Origin: a virus
DNA length: 47,893 bases
Strand: one strand, 5' to 3'
Virus record (IMG/VR): IMGVR_UViG_3300028556_000014
Span: 1-47,893 of that record
The notes beneath the pieces were generated by a model. The model did no database searches, was not told where the DNA came from, and worked only from the letters and a program-made list of their open reading frames with translations. Shown here in pieces: positions 7,559-14,874 of the stretch. Within the stretch, counting starts at the first letter, position 1. Every line of letters begins with the position of its first letter. The translations under genes and the position numbers were made by a program.

Positions 7559-7657
7559 ATGGCTGCGATTAGCAAACGACGACGCCGGCAGTTGTTCAAT
7601 GCCCAAGGCGGCATGTGCTTCTATTGCCGTTGTGATGGTGGTGCCGATGCCCGATAA
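7559..7657 (+). pseudogene. 32-residue HNH-nuclease-like N-terminal fragment
   Basis: An ATG at 7559 opens a 32-codon frame ending TAA at 7655-7657. A basic helix (ISKRRRRQLFNAQGG) is followed by MCFYCRC, which matches the start of HNH endonucleases (basic helix, then the first zinc CxxC). The His-Asn-His part is absent. It overlaps the next gene by 11 bases, so it may be a translated leader or a truncated remnant. Confidence 0.35.
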
Positions 7658-8096
7658 CCGCCTGCGCCTCGTCGCCGGACCGCCGTTGCGGGCGGTCCTC
7701 GCCGCAACCGGCAACGAATACCCGACCGGCCGGGTCAATGCCGTCGCCGAGCGCTACCTAGCGATGATCGAGGCTGTTCGGCCGGTCTTCGGCCGCCAGG
7801 AATGGCTGGCGATCTTTGACGCGCTCAACGGCGTCGGCCATGATGACTTCCGCGCCGGCGAGGATGCGCCGCGGGTTCCGGCTTGGGCCGGAATCGCGGC
7901 GGAGATCATCGATGCGCGCGGCCTCGGCGAGCACTGGGGTATCGACCAAGCCGCGTTGGCGCGGAAAGTCCATGCTTTGCCGGAGCCGGCGCGCATCGCC
8001 ATCGTCGAGACCGCGCAGCGCTTTTGGGCGCTCTGCGACCTGCCGGACAGCGAGGCACTCCATCTCGCAACCAGCCATCCGGCGACGTGGCCCTAG
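7647..8096 (+). CDS. hypothetical protein upstream of csb1
   Basis: This 149-residue protein starts at ATG 7647 (in-frame ATG 7635 possible). 'NEYPTGRVNAVAERYLAMIEAVRP' suggests a ribbon-helix-helix-like or helical N-terminus. 'FGRQEWLAIFDALNGVG' and an all-helical C-terminal half follow. It ends 18 bases before csb1, preceded by the HNH-like fragment. No CRISPR family recognised; linkage to csb1 is by position only. Confidence 0.55.
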   Translation: MPDNRLRLVAGPPLRAVLAATGNEYPTGRVNAVAERYLAMIEAVRPVFGRQEWLAIFDALNGVGHDDFRAGEDAPRVPAWAGIAAEIIDARGLGEHWGIDQAALARKVHALPEPARIAIVETAQRFWALCDLPDSEALHLATSHPATWP

Positions 8097-8114
8097 GACC
8101 TTGGGAGAGAGAAT

Positions 8115-9269
8115 TTGGACATCGAGGATTTGAGGCGGATCGTCGCCGAGGATGCGGCAATCCGTCAAATCCAGCGGTTGCAACCGATTGGCGGTGCTGG
8201 CGAGAAGATCATGCCGGCTGTTTATGACGGGCATCGGCATGCGATAGAGCATCGCCGCATCGACGGCGAGATTGTGCCTTGCGCAGTACTCGCCGGCGTG
8301 CCGCGGCAGGCGCGCTTGCTGTCGGCCGCCATGCTGAAGGCAATTCGCAAGGGCGTCATCCGCATTGCCTACATAAGCGTCGATTTCTCCGAGTTTAGCG
8401 ATTTCGTCGATCATGGCGAGGTCACGACGCTCGATGCTCCTCATCGCCTGTATGATGCGATTTTCCGCGACAGCGAAACGCTTGACGGCACCCCGTTTCC
8501 CCGTACGGAGCTTTATCAATCGCTCGATGCGGCATCGCCGCGAGATTCGCGCGCTTTGTTTGCGGCGAGTCCAACCGCTCTACTGTTTGGCACATGGAAT
8601 TCGACCGGGCACCGCGGCGGCCGCGGCGGTAAATTCGCTCGGTGTCTCGTTTCCGAGATCATCGCCGTTGGCATAGCGGTCGATGCCAACGGCAAATATG
8701 ACGGCGTGCGGTCAACCGGCCGCATGGACCCTTTGCAAATCCGCAGGGGAGTTCCGATCGTAATTGATGACGATGGCGATTGGCGCATCGGCGACGGCCG
8801 GCGAGGCCAATCCACGCCGGCACAGATCAATCACGGCAACATTCCCCCGATGCTCGTCGGTGGCGGTGTATCGGCCGATCATTGTCGCCGGATTACGGCC
8901 CTCTCTTGCGCCGCTCTCCGCCGCTGCCGGCTGCCGACGCACGATGAGCTCGCTGCTCATGTCATGCTCGCGGCGTTGGGATTGTTCGCGCTGGCAAGCC
9001 AGAAGGACGATGACTATTTGCTGCGCTCGCGCTGTCATCTTGTGCCGGACGGCAATGCGCCGCTCGAAATCGTGCGACGTGATGGTTCGATATTGACTGT
9101 CGAGCTTGATGCTGCGGAGGCCACGCGCCTTGCAGAAGAGGCAATTGCGGCAGCGCGGCAGGCGGGTGTGCCCTGGGGCGACATGCCTTTACGGCTGCGT
9201 CCGCAGGAAAAGCTGACCGAACTGGTACGAAGATCACGGGAGATCGACGTCTCGGACGAAGAATCATGA
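8115..9269 (+). CDS. csb1: type I-G CRISPR-associated Cas7 (Csb1)
   Basis: This 384-residue protein matches the GSU0053/Csb1 RAMP family, the Cas7 backbone of type I-G (formerly I-U) Cascade, over its whole length. The N-terminal 'IGGAGEKIMPAVYD' and 'EHRRIDGE' begin the fold. 'TTLDAPHRLYDAIFRDS' follows at about residue 105. The family signature 'PTALLFGTWNSTGHRGGRGGK' with 'FARCLVSEII' lies at residues 153-187, then 'PAQINHGNIPP', and near the C-terminus 'RSRCHLVP' and 'LRLRPQEKLTELVRRSREI'. Full family length with no visible lesion argues for a functional protein. It overlaps csb2 by 4 bases (ATGA). Confidence 0.9.
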   Translation: MDIEDLRRIVAEDAAIRQIQRLQPIGGAGEKIMPAVYDGHRHAIEHRRIDGEIVPCAVLAGVPRQARLLSAAMLKAIRKGVIRIAYISVDFSEFSDFVDHGEVTTLDAPHRLYDAIFRDSETLDGTPFPRTELYQSLDAASPRDSRALFAASPTALLFGTWNSTGHRGGRGGKFARCLVSEIIAVGIAVDANGKYDGVRSTGRMDPLQIRRGVPIVIDDDGDWRIGDGRRGQSTPAQINHGNIPPMLVGGGVSADHCRRITALSCAALRRCRLPTHDELAAHVMLAALGLFALASQKDDDYLLRSRCHLVPDGNAPLEIVRRDGSILTVELDAAEATRLAEEAIAAARQAGVPWGDMPLRLRPQEKLTELVRRSREIDVSDEES

Positions 9270-9868
9270 CCGACCTGGTCATCGAGGTCCAATTCCTTGT
9301 TGGGGCCGCCTTTCTGGCGCGAACGGATCGTCCAGATCGAATCGAATGGCCACCGCATCCTGATCGACTCTTTAGGGCCATAACTGCGGCGAGAAATCGC
9401 CGGCTCGATGTCCCACGCAGCACATATCGGCGCGAGCAGCATGCGCTCGAATGGCTTGAGCGGCTGCCCACGCCGCGCGTCGCGGCACCGCAAGCCTTTC
9501 TGCGCTCTGCCGTCACCAGCTATGTACCGGTCAATGATATCGGCTGGAATCGGGGATCGCAGCCACGCTTTTATCCAGCCGTAATTCCCGATGACGACAT
9601 GCCGCTGATCTATCTGTGGCGCCCGGCCCCCGGCATTGAGCGGCATGGCACGACCCTGGACATCATGCTTGCCGAGGTTACTTATCTGGGTTCTGCTCAT
9701 TCTCTGGTTGCAGTGCGTCGGCGCACCACTTGTCCGGCAATGCTATTTTGGCAAGGACCGCTACGCGTTCCCTATCCGGGCCGACTGGCCGAACTGGAGC
9801 GAGGCTGGCGGCGAGGATATCGCGTTCTCCCTTCCCGCGTGTTGAGCGATAGCGATGATCACGCCTGA
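9266..9868 (+). CDS. csb2: short Csb2-like protein (Cas5 part only)
   Basis: This 200-residue protein corresponds to the N-terminal half of Csb2 (GSU0054 family), the type I-G subunit that is normally about 450-550 residues and combines Cas5 and Cas6 roles. Recognisable are 'EWPPHPDRLFRAITAA', 'ALEWLERLPTPRV', 'TSYVPVNDIG', 'QPRFYPAVIPDDDM', 'AEVTYLGSAHSLVAV' and 'LRVPYPGRLAELERGWRRGYRV'. The frame ends soon after this last block, where the Cas6-like domain would begin. The following gene is not the missing half. The lost crRNA-processing domain makes this an unusual, reduced form. It overlaps the next gene by 14 bases. Confidence 0.8.
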   Translation: MTDLVIEVQFLVGAAFLARTDRPDRIEWPPHPDRLFRAITAARNRRLDVPRSTYRREQHALEWLERLPTPRVAAPQAFLRSAVTSYVPVNDIGWNRGSQPRFYPAVIPDDDMPLIYLWRPAPGIERHGTTLDIMLAEVTYLGSAHSLVAVRRRTTCPAMLFWQGPLRVPYPGRLAELERGWRRGYRVLPSRVLSDSDDHA

Positions 9869-10904
9869 GCCCGAATTGCGGCGGCGCCGTGGCCGGCCTG
9901 CCGCTATTTCCCCATTAGCCGAATACCGGACATGGCCGCTACGCGCTGATGACGCGCTGCATGCGTTCGCGGCGCTTGGGGGTGCCCTCTGCGGGCTTTA
10001 CGTCAGCACCGATCGCCGCGGCGAGGGTCGAGTGCAATTGCAGCTACATGGAGACATAGATGTTGCGGCCACGGCCGCCGCAGAACGAATGATTGTTCTG
10101 GCCGAGTCGGGCGCCAATGCGGCGCTGGCAGCTAGCCCGTGGGATTTACTGTTGGGGCTGGGGCAGCAACCGGATTTATCGACGCGTACCGCCGAATTGT
10201 GGGCGGGCGCGACGGCGTCATCGATCGCCATGGCGCTCCGCGGCCAATCCACCCTGGAAATGCGCGTATCGCTACGACTCGAGCTGTCGCATCCTTCAGA
10301 TGCACCTGCCGCACGTCGGGCCATTGGCTCGAAGCCAGTACCGCGCTTGTCGTCGCGTGGCCTGAACGCGCTGGCGGCGCTTGCGCTGTACGAATGGCAG
10401 TCGCGCTGGCCGCAAAGCGGCGCGACGGGGCGCGGCGACAACCGTCAGGTCTGGCGTATTACACCAGTCGCCCGGATGACAGGCCAAGAGTGGTTGGGGC
10501 GCCTCGGCGACTGGCCCCGGTGGGCAGAATGCGGCAGCGACGAAGGCATGCGCCACGGCACAATTGATATCTGGCGCCATCGTGTGGCGCACAATGCGCG
10601 CGTACTCTATCTCGCCGACCCGGACCGTATCGTGATCACCGATGAGAACGATCCGACAATGGCGCTCGGGATGAATGCGGCTGCGACAGCCCTGATTGGA
10701 GGGACGATTGATAAGATCGCCTCAGCGTTAGGAGTTTCGGCATCCCTGTTAGAACGTTGGTCCAGAGGCCATGATCTTCCGCCAAGAGATGCGCCGGTCT
10801 GGCGAGATCTTCGAACCATCCTTCACCGGCGCCTGAGCGCCCTCGGTCAAGTGGCGGAAGAATTCGATCGGCTCACGCGCGAAGCGCGGGCGCCAGATGA
10901 TTGA
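9855..10904 (+). CDS. unknown 349-residue protein with C-terminal HTH-like segment
   Basis: The protein follows the Cas5-like gene with a 14-base overlap and occupies the place where a large subunit might be expected. The N-terminus is basic (RRRRGRPA). Residues 30-200 are Ala/Leu-rich and mixed alpha/beta. Residues about 280-310 (TIDKIASALGVSASLLERWSRG) look like a helix-turn-helix. It lacks Csx17/Cas8 motifs and the Csb2 C-terminal blocks that I can recognise. Possibilities are a divergent Cas8-like subunit, a DNA-binding regulator or an unrelated gene; I cannot decide. Confidence 0.6.
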   Translation: MITPEPELRRRRGRPAAISPLAEYRTWPLRADDALHAFAALGGALCGLYVSTDRRGEGRVQLQLHGDIDVAATAAAERMIVLAESGANAALAASPWDLLLGLGQQPDLSTRTAELWAGATASSIAMALRGQSTLEMRVSLRLELSHPSDAPAARRAIGSKPVPRLSSRGLNALAALALYEWQSRWPQSGATGRGDNRQVWRITPVARMTGQEWLGRLGDWPRWAECGSDEGMRHGTIDIWRHRVAHNARVLYLADPDRIVITDENDPTMALGMNAAATALIGGTIDKIASALGVSASLLERWSRGHDLPPRDAPVWRDLRTILHRRLSALGQVAEEFDRLTREARAPDD

Positions 10905-10910
10905 TACCCC

Positions 10911-11969
10911 GTGGCGTTGAGCATCCCGTCGCCCCGTTTGCGGCTGGAGGAATGGGGCCGTGCAATTCCCGGCATCTGGCATGCGGTCGAGGGCGAACGT
11001 GCTTCCTGGCGCCAGGATATTGCGGGCTGGCCGGCACCGATCTTCCTGCCGCTGGAACATGCCGGGCGCGCGACCTTGGCCGCGATCGCGGCGTCCGGCC
11101 AGCGACCGCCTTCCGGACCGGCCGAACTCAGTCCCGCCGCCTGTGTGACGCAATGCCTCGCGACCTGGCGCATGACACAGGGGATTTATCGGATCGACCC
11201 CACGCTCTACGAGGCGCTGATCGCGACGCCGGTAACCGGCGATATCCCGTCCGATGTGTTGCTCTATCTGCCGGAATGGTGCGTCTATATCGAAACGCCA
11301 GGGATGATCGTTCCGACCGCCGATGGTGCCGATATCCCCGTCTATGGGCTGTGGTACTGGCTCGACATCACCCGAGATCGGCCAACAATGATCCTCTCCG
11401 TCGGGATCGACATTGGAAGACGACCGCCTTTCCCCGTGCAGCATGTTCCATTGGTAGGTACGCTCGAACACGCGCTCGACGAGACCGTACGCGAATGGGA
11501 GAGCGCGCTCATCCGCGGCAACGCCAAGCGGCCGCCTCCACCAGCCTACCGCGAGGCGGCGGCCCGATTCTTGCCGCCGGCGCTGTCGCTCATCCTCTAT
11601 CTGTGCAGCCGGAGCGTCGAGATTGCCGGTGCCGCTGGCGGACCAGCCAACCCGACGCCTCAAAAGACACGGCGCGGCATGCGAATATTTCCGGCCAATG
11701 GTCCCCGCCAATGGGAGGTTGGCGTGCGGCTGGGCGCCGCATTGCGCACCGCCTATGCGCGCGAGAGCGAAGGCGGCAATGGACACTCGGTCTATAATCT
11801 CCGGCCGCACATCCGAGGCGCGCACTGGCATACCTACCTGCTCGGTCCCCGCGCGCCGCGCGAGAACGCGGCGCCGCAGCGCCGCGAGCTGCGCTGGCTG
11901 CCCCCAATCCCCGTCGCGATCGAGGATTACGATGCACTGCCGACCGTGATCCGGCCGGTACGGCCGTAA
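10911..11969 (+). CDS. AcrVA2-family-like protein
   Basis: This 352-residue protein starts at GTG 10911. Its C-terminal block 'NLRPHIRGAHWHTYLLGP' followed by 'RELRWLPPIPV' is the strongest conserved region of the AcrVA2-like family. That family was first found as a Cas12a inhibitor in Moraxella and is widespread on plasmids and phages. Other blocks are 'ATWRMTQGIYRID', 'LLYLPEWCVYIET' near residue 120 and 'LILYLCSRSVEI' near residue 230. Most family members have no tested anti-CRISPR activity, so the function is inferred. It is the last gene of the operon containing csb1/csb2 and is followed by a terminator. Confidence 0.6.
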   Translation: MALSIPSPRLRLEEWGRAIPGIWHAVEGERASWRQDIAGWPAPIFLPLEHAGRATLAAIAASGQRPPSGPAELSPAACVTQCLATWRMTQGIYRIDPTLYEALIATPVTGDIPSDVLLYLPEWCVYIETPGMIVPTADGADIPVYGLWYWLDITRDRPTMILSVGIDIGRRPPFPVQHVPLVGTLEHALDETVREWESALIRGNAKRPPPPAYREAAARFLPPALSLILYLCSRSVEIAGAAGGPANPTPQKTRRGMRIFPANGPRQWEVGVRLGAALRTAYARESEGGNGHSVYNLRPHIRGAHWHTYLLGPRAPRENAAPQRRELRWLPPIPVAIEDYDALPTVIRPVRP

Positions 11970-11971
11970 AA

Positions 11972-12005
11972 AAAGGCCGGCCCCTCTTTCGAGAAGCCGG
12001 CCTTT
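11972..12005 (+). terminator. terminator after accessory operon
   Basis: A perfect 10-bp stem AAAGGCCGGC / GCCGGCCTTT (11972-11981 with 11996-12005) begins 3 bases after the AcrVA2-like stop. The stem base is A/T on both sides, so it could act in either direction. Confidence 0.75.
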
Positions 12006-12022
12006 ATCGCCGCGGTGCTAGC

Positions 12023-12041
12023 GAGCCGGGTGAGCCGGCTC
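12023..12041. other. small hairpin in intergenic region
   Basis: GAGCCGG and CCGGCTC (7 bp, 5-base loop) lie in the 194-base gap between the terminator and the toxin-like gene. It has no T-run. Apart from this hairpin and the promoter/operator below, nothing was seen in the gap. Confidence 0.3.
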
Positions 12042-12163
12042 CCGACGGCAATTAGACACGCGGTGGCCAGCGCCAGGCGCGAGGTGCTGTCGTCGCGGTA
12101 AGCTGGCGCGACGCGAGCAGATGGTGCGACAAAGAAGGGCTGAACTTCAGTCTATTTTATCTG

Positions 12164-12197
12164 TTGACCCTATAGGATCACCTATCATATTGATAGG
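12164..12197 (+). promoter_or_regulatory. promoter and operator-like repeat of toxin-antitoxin pair
   Basis: TTGACC (12164-12169) is a -35-like element, with CATATT (12186-12191) as a -10 candidate 16 bases on. A perfect inverted repeat CCTATCA-TAT-TGATAGG covers 12181-12197, and a related palindrome CCTATAGG lies just upstream. The repeat ends 2 bases before the first ATG, suggesting autoregulation by the antitoxin and perhaps a leaderless or very short 5' end. Confidence 0.5.
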
Positions 12198-12199
12198 CA

Positions 12200-12538
12200 A
12201 TGGATGATGCGCGACGCCCTTCCCGAACCGTAACTCCTTTCCGGATGCGACCGGAAAAGGCGCAGCAAATCATCCGGAAGATCGCCGCTGATACCGGCAA
12301 GGTAATCATCGGCGATCATGCTCGGGAGCGGATGGAGCTTCGGGAAATCTCGGATATTGAGGTCTACCGGTTGCTTCGAACAGGTCACGTAATGGAGGAG
12401 CCAACACAAACTGAGCGGAAAGAATGGAAGTGCAAGGTAACCAAAACATTAAAAGGAAATCGCGAGGCTGGAGTGGTAACCATCATCCTGATCAACGGGA
12501 TGCTCTTTATCAAAACGGTCGAGTGGGAAGACCTATGA
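12200..12538 (+). CDS. DUF4258-type toxin-like protein
   Basis: The protein has 112 residues. 'GKVIIGDHARERMELREISDIEVYRLLRTGHV' is the core of DUF4258 proteins, a RelE-barnase-like fold with a conserved 'HARERM' and an 'I.d.ev...l..G' helix. The C-terminal strands 'KVTKTLKGNREAGVVTIILINGMLFIKTVEWED' complete it. The gene directly precedes an HTH antitoxin-like gene with an ATGA contact. RNase toxin activity is inferred from fold and pairing. The first Met lacks a Shine-Dalgarno; ATG 12245 is an alternative start. Confidence 0.7.
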   Translation: MDDARRPSRTVTPFRMRPEKAQQIIRKIAADTGKVIIGDHARERMELREISDIEVYRLLRTGHVMEEPTQTERKEWKCKVTKTLKGNREAGVVTIILINGMLFIKTVEWEDL

Positions 12539-12549
12539 GGAGAGAACCG

Positions 12550-13032
12550 ATGACGCAACACTACGCCGTCAGGGGTAGGGAGAAGGCGTCGGAAGCCTAC
12601 CACTATACTCAGTGCGGGCTTGACGACGTCTTTCTGCTGAACGGCTATAAGCGCCATCAGACTTCCTATGGAAGCGGGGTCACTGTGGAGAATGCGGAGG
12701 GGTTGCATCACGCCATTGCTGAGCATCTATGCCGGAATAAGGCATTCCTCAGCAGCAAGGAGTTCCGTTTCCTACGGAAGCTGTTGGACCTTACCCAGGC
12801 CGAACTAGCCGTGTTTCTGGGTTGCGATGCTCAGTCCATCGCCAGGTGGGAAAAAGGGAAGACTGATATCAACGGAGCTGCCGACAAGCTTGTCCGCGTG
12901 CTTTATCTCGCCTCGCGTCTAGGCGATATAGACGCAGCCGAACTGATCAAGAAAATCTCTGCCTTAGACGCAAAGATTACAGACCGCCAAGAGTTTGAAG
13001 ATACCCCCGAAGGTTGGAAGGCTGCTGCATAA
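12550..13032 (+). CDS. HTH antitoxin-like protein (MqsA/HigA type)
   Basis: This 160-residue protein starts at ATG 12550, preceded by AGGAGAG; ATG 12535 overlapping the toxin stop is an alternative. The N-terminal part (FLLNGYKRHQTSYGSGVTVEN) is unlike known HTH domains and may bind the partner toxin. 'FRFLRKLLDLTQAELAVFLGCDAQSIARWEKG' at residues 73-104 is an XRE-type helix-turn-helix like that of MqsA. It probably binds the inverted repeat upstream of the pair. Confidence 0.72.
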   Translation: MTQHYAVRGREKASEAYHYTQCGLDDVFLLNGYKRHQTSYGSGVTVENAEGLHHAIAEHLCRNKAFLSSKEFRFLRKLLDLTQAELAVFLGCDAQSIARWEKGKTDINGAADKLVRVLYLASRLGDIDAAELIKKISALDAKITDRQEFEDTPEGWKAAA

Positions 13033-13057
13033 GCTTTCCCAAGGCGCACTTCTTGTG

Positions 13058-13096
13058 AAAAGGCCGGCCCTAGGAATCCGGCCTTTTTTATTTTCA
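13058..13096. terminator. bidirectional terminator between convergent operons
   Basis: AAAAGGCCGG (13058-13067) and CCGGCCTTTT (13078-13087) form a 10-bp stem with a 10-base loop, followed by TTTATTTT. On the - strand the same hairpin is followed by a T-run. It separates the + strand toxin-antitoxin pair from the last gene of the - strand late operon. Confidence 0.85.
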
Positions 13097-13606
13097 TTGG
13101 TCGTGATGGACCACCTCGCGCGAATTGAACTCCACGCCTTCCTTGGCGTAGCGCTGAGCAAGCCAGATAGGCCCTGGCACGGTATGGATGCCGTCGTCGG
13201 CCGCCGTGTGATGGTCTTTGCAGAGCAGCACTCCGTTGACGAGCATGTCGTCGACGAAGGTTTCCCACCTGGCAGGATCGAAGTTCGGCCAATCGAACGC
13301 CTGCATCGCCTCCCGCTGACCCGGGGTGAAGGCGGCGACGCCGGTGCGGCAGTCGAGCTCGACCAGACGCCAGTCGATTTCTTCGGCAAGGCACCGCTCG
13401 ATCGGATGGTGATGCGCCTCAAGCGGCCCAGCCTCGGCCGCGGTCCGCTGGCAGATGTAGCAGCGGCCACCCTCGCGCTCGATGAGCAGCTTGCGGGTGC
13501 GGGTGAATAGCGCCGTGGTCACCCGCGCGCCGTGTTCCGGGATGTTGACGTCGACCGAGAGCGTCTCCTTTTCGACATGCGCGGCCGTCAAGTCACCGAT
13601 CATCAA
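13094..13606 (-). CDS. HNH-type zinc-binding protein
   Basis: The protein has 170 residues. A Cys pair (CYICQRT) in 'REGGRCYICQRT' is followed by 'LEAHHHPIERCLAEEIDW' and later 'VLLCKDHHTAADDG'. This gives the HNH-like order of CxxC, His-His and C..HH. Such HNH proteins sit at late-operon ends in alphaproteobacterial phages, but nuclease activity is unverified. It is the last gene before the terminator and overlaps the upstream lipoprotein gene by 4 bases. Confidence 0.65.
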   Translation of the reverse strand: MMIGDLTAAHVEKETLSVDVNIPEHGARVTTALFTRTRKLLIEREGGRCYICQRTAAEAGPLEAHHHPIERCLAEEIDWRLVELDCRTGVAAFTPGQREAMQAFDWPNFDPARWETFVDDMLVNGVLLCKDHHTAADDGIHTVPGPIWLAQRYAKEGVEFNSREVVHHDQ

Positions 13607-13851
13607 TTCCCCCAGATGCAGTATTGGCCGGCTGTCTTGGCCAGTGCGCTATCGCCATGCGCATTCGCCTCGGCTTGCAGGGCGCAGGCGAGCTTGGCCG
13701 CCAGGGATAGCGAGTTGCTGGTCAGGCTCACGGCCTCATTGGCGAGGGCGAGGCTGCCGCCGATGGTGCCGATCGCCGCGCCGGCGCCGACCAGACCGGC
13801 ACAGCCCGAAAGCGCGAGGCCGGCGAGAAGCGTCAAGAGCCTCATGGCCAA
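13603..13851 (-). CDS. small lipoprotein
   Basis: An 82-residue protein with a signal peptide ending in a lipobox (LALSGC, Cys near residue 17). The remainder is Ala/Leu-rich with a glycine-rich start (GLVGAGAAIGTIGG). It lies in the lysis-associated gene cluster and could act at the outer membrane during lysis, but no spanin signature is evident. Confidence 0.6.
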   Translation of the reverse strand: MAMRLLTLLAGLALSGCAGLVGAGAAIGTIGGSLALANEAVSLTSNSLSLAAKLACALQAEANAHGDSALAKTAGQYCIWGN

Positions 13852-14180
13852 TCGGGCAGCGGCACCTTGCGGCCGCTGAGCTCGTGCGTGCTGTCGGCGA
13901 GGAATTCAATCTGGCCAGCGCGCACGAAGGAATGGCATCGCGCCGGCGGCGCCCGATGCCCAGTGCTTTGCTCTTTCCCGGCATCCTCGCCGTTGTATGT
14001 GACCAGCACGGACGGCCTAAGCGTCGGGGCATCGATTTTGCCATCCCAGGACCAGGCATGCGGCCCTTCGACGGCGACGACGTGGGCGCTATCGCAACCG
14101 GGGCACCAGAAAGCGATGCCATTGTCGCCGGCGCCATTCGCAACGACGCTGCGCAGCTTTGGGCTAAGCTGGGCCATCAC
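13842..14180 (-). CDS. DUF6527 family phage protein
   Basis: This 112-residue protein has the family pattern: 'IAFWCPGCDSAHVVAV', 'WSWDGKIDAPTLRPSVLVTY', then 'RCHSFVRAGQIEFLADSTHEL' and 'KVPLPDW'. The Cys pair and Cys-His suggest a zinc site. Homologues in phages are often misnamed ammonia monooxygenase. Role unknown. It overlaps both neighbours by a few bases. Confidence 0.75.
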   Translation of the reverse strand: MMAQLSPKLRSVVANGAGDNGIAFWCPGCDSAHVVAVEGPHAWSWDGKIDAPTLRPSVLVTYNGEDAGKEQSTGHRAPPARCHSFVRAGQIEFLADSTHELSGRKVPLPDWP

Positions 14181-14446
14181 CTGCGCTCCGGTGCCAGAGA
14201 AAACCGCGCTGTCTTGTAGTGCGCGAGATCGCCCTTGCTGCGTACGGGCTCAGCACGCAACATCGCGTCGATCTTCTTACCTTCGGCCTTGGCGAGCTGA
14301 TGATGCCCAGCTCGTCGGGAAAGATGGCCATCCGGTTTGACCCAGAAGGCAAAGCGCTCCAGCTCGTCAAGCGGCCATTTCGGACGCATGAGGTACGCCT
14401 CGGCCTGAAGCGGCGGCGAAAGCTCTCGAAAATCGACGAAGCTCAT
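14177..14446 (-). CDS. hypothetical phage protein
   Basis: An 89-residue protein starting at MSFVDFREL (ATG 14446), overlapping the previous stop by 4 bases. It contains 'YLMRPKWPLDELERFAFWVKPDGHLSRRAGHHQL', which is helical and basic. No family recognised. Confidence 0.6.
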   Translation of the reverse strand: MSFVDFRELSPPLQAEAYLMRPKWPLDELERFAFWVKPDGHLSRRAGHHQLAKAEGKKIDAMLRAEPVRSKGDLAHYKTARFSLAPERR

Positions 14447-14874
14447 AACGAGGCCGTAAATTCGCCGTTGCGTAGATAACCGTGGTAGCCGTTGAGCACG
14501 ATCGACGGTGAACAGCTGATGGTCGGCAGTTCGCCGGTGACGATCCAGCCATCGCCGTTTGACGACTTCCGGTCTACCTCCCATTGCTCGCCATTCGGCC
14601 CGACGACGCAGATCGGCGCACGCTTGTCAGCCCAATCCCGCCAGTAATGGACGGAGAGGAAAGGATCACCGCGCTCGCACATTGGCGTTTCTCGGAAGCC
14701 GGAACGCTTGAACGCTTTCAGCTCGCCAAACGGGTCGAAATAAAACGGCTGAAACCAGGCCATGCCCGGCGTGAAAATACGCTTGTCGTTGCGGTAGAAG
14801 CCGCGCTTGACAGCATCCTCGCCCAGTTCCACGTACTCGGCGAAACTGAGCACGCGCGTGATGCGGATGCTCAT
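14443..14874 (-). CDS. hypothetical phage protein
   Basis: A 143-residue protein starting at MSIRITRVL (ATG 14874). 'GFYRNDKRIFTPGMAWFQPFYFDP' and 'PFLSVHYWRDWADKRAPICVVGPNGE' give an aromatic-rich beta protein; the second block resembles a small ligand- or wall-associated domain. The gene overlaps the upstream peptidase gene by one base (ATGA). Function unknown. Confidence 0.6.
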   Translation of the reverse strand: MSIRITRVLSFAEYVELGEDAVKRGFYRNDKRIFTPGMAWFQPFYFDPFGELKAFKRSGFRETPMCERGDPFLSVHYWRDWADKRAPICVVGPNGEQWEVDRKSSNGDGWIVTGELPTISCSPSIVLNGYHGYLRNGEFTASL

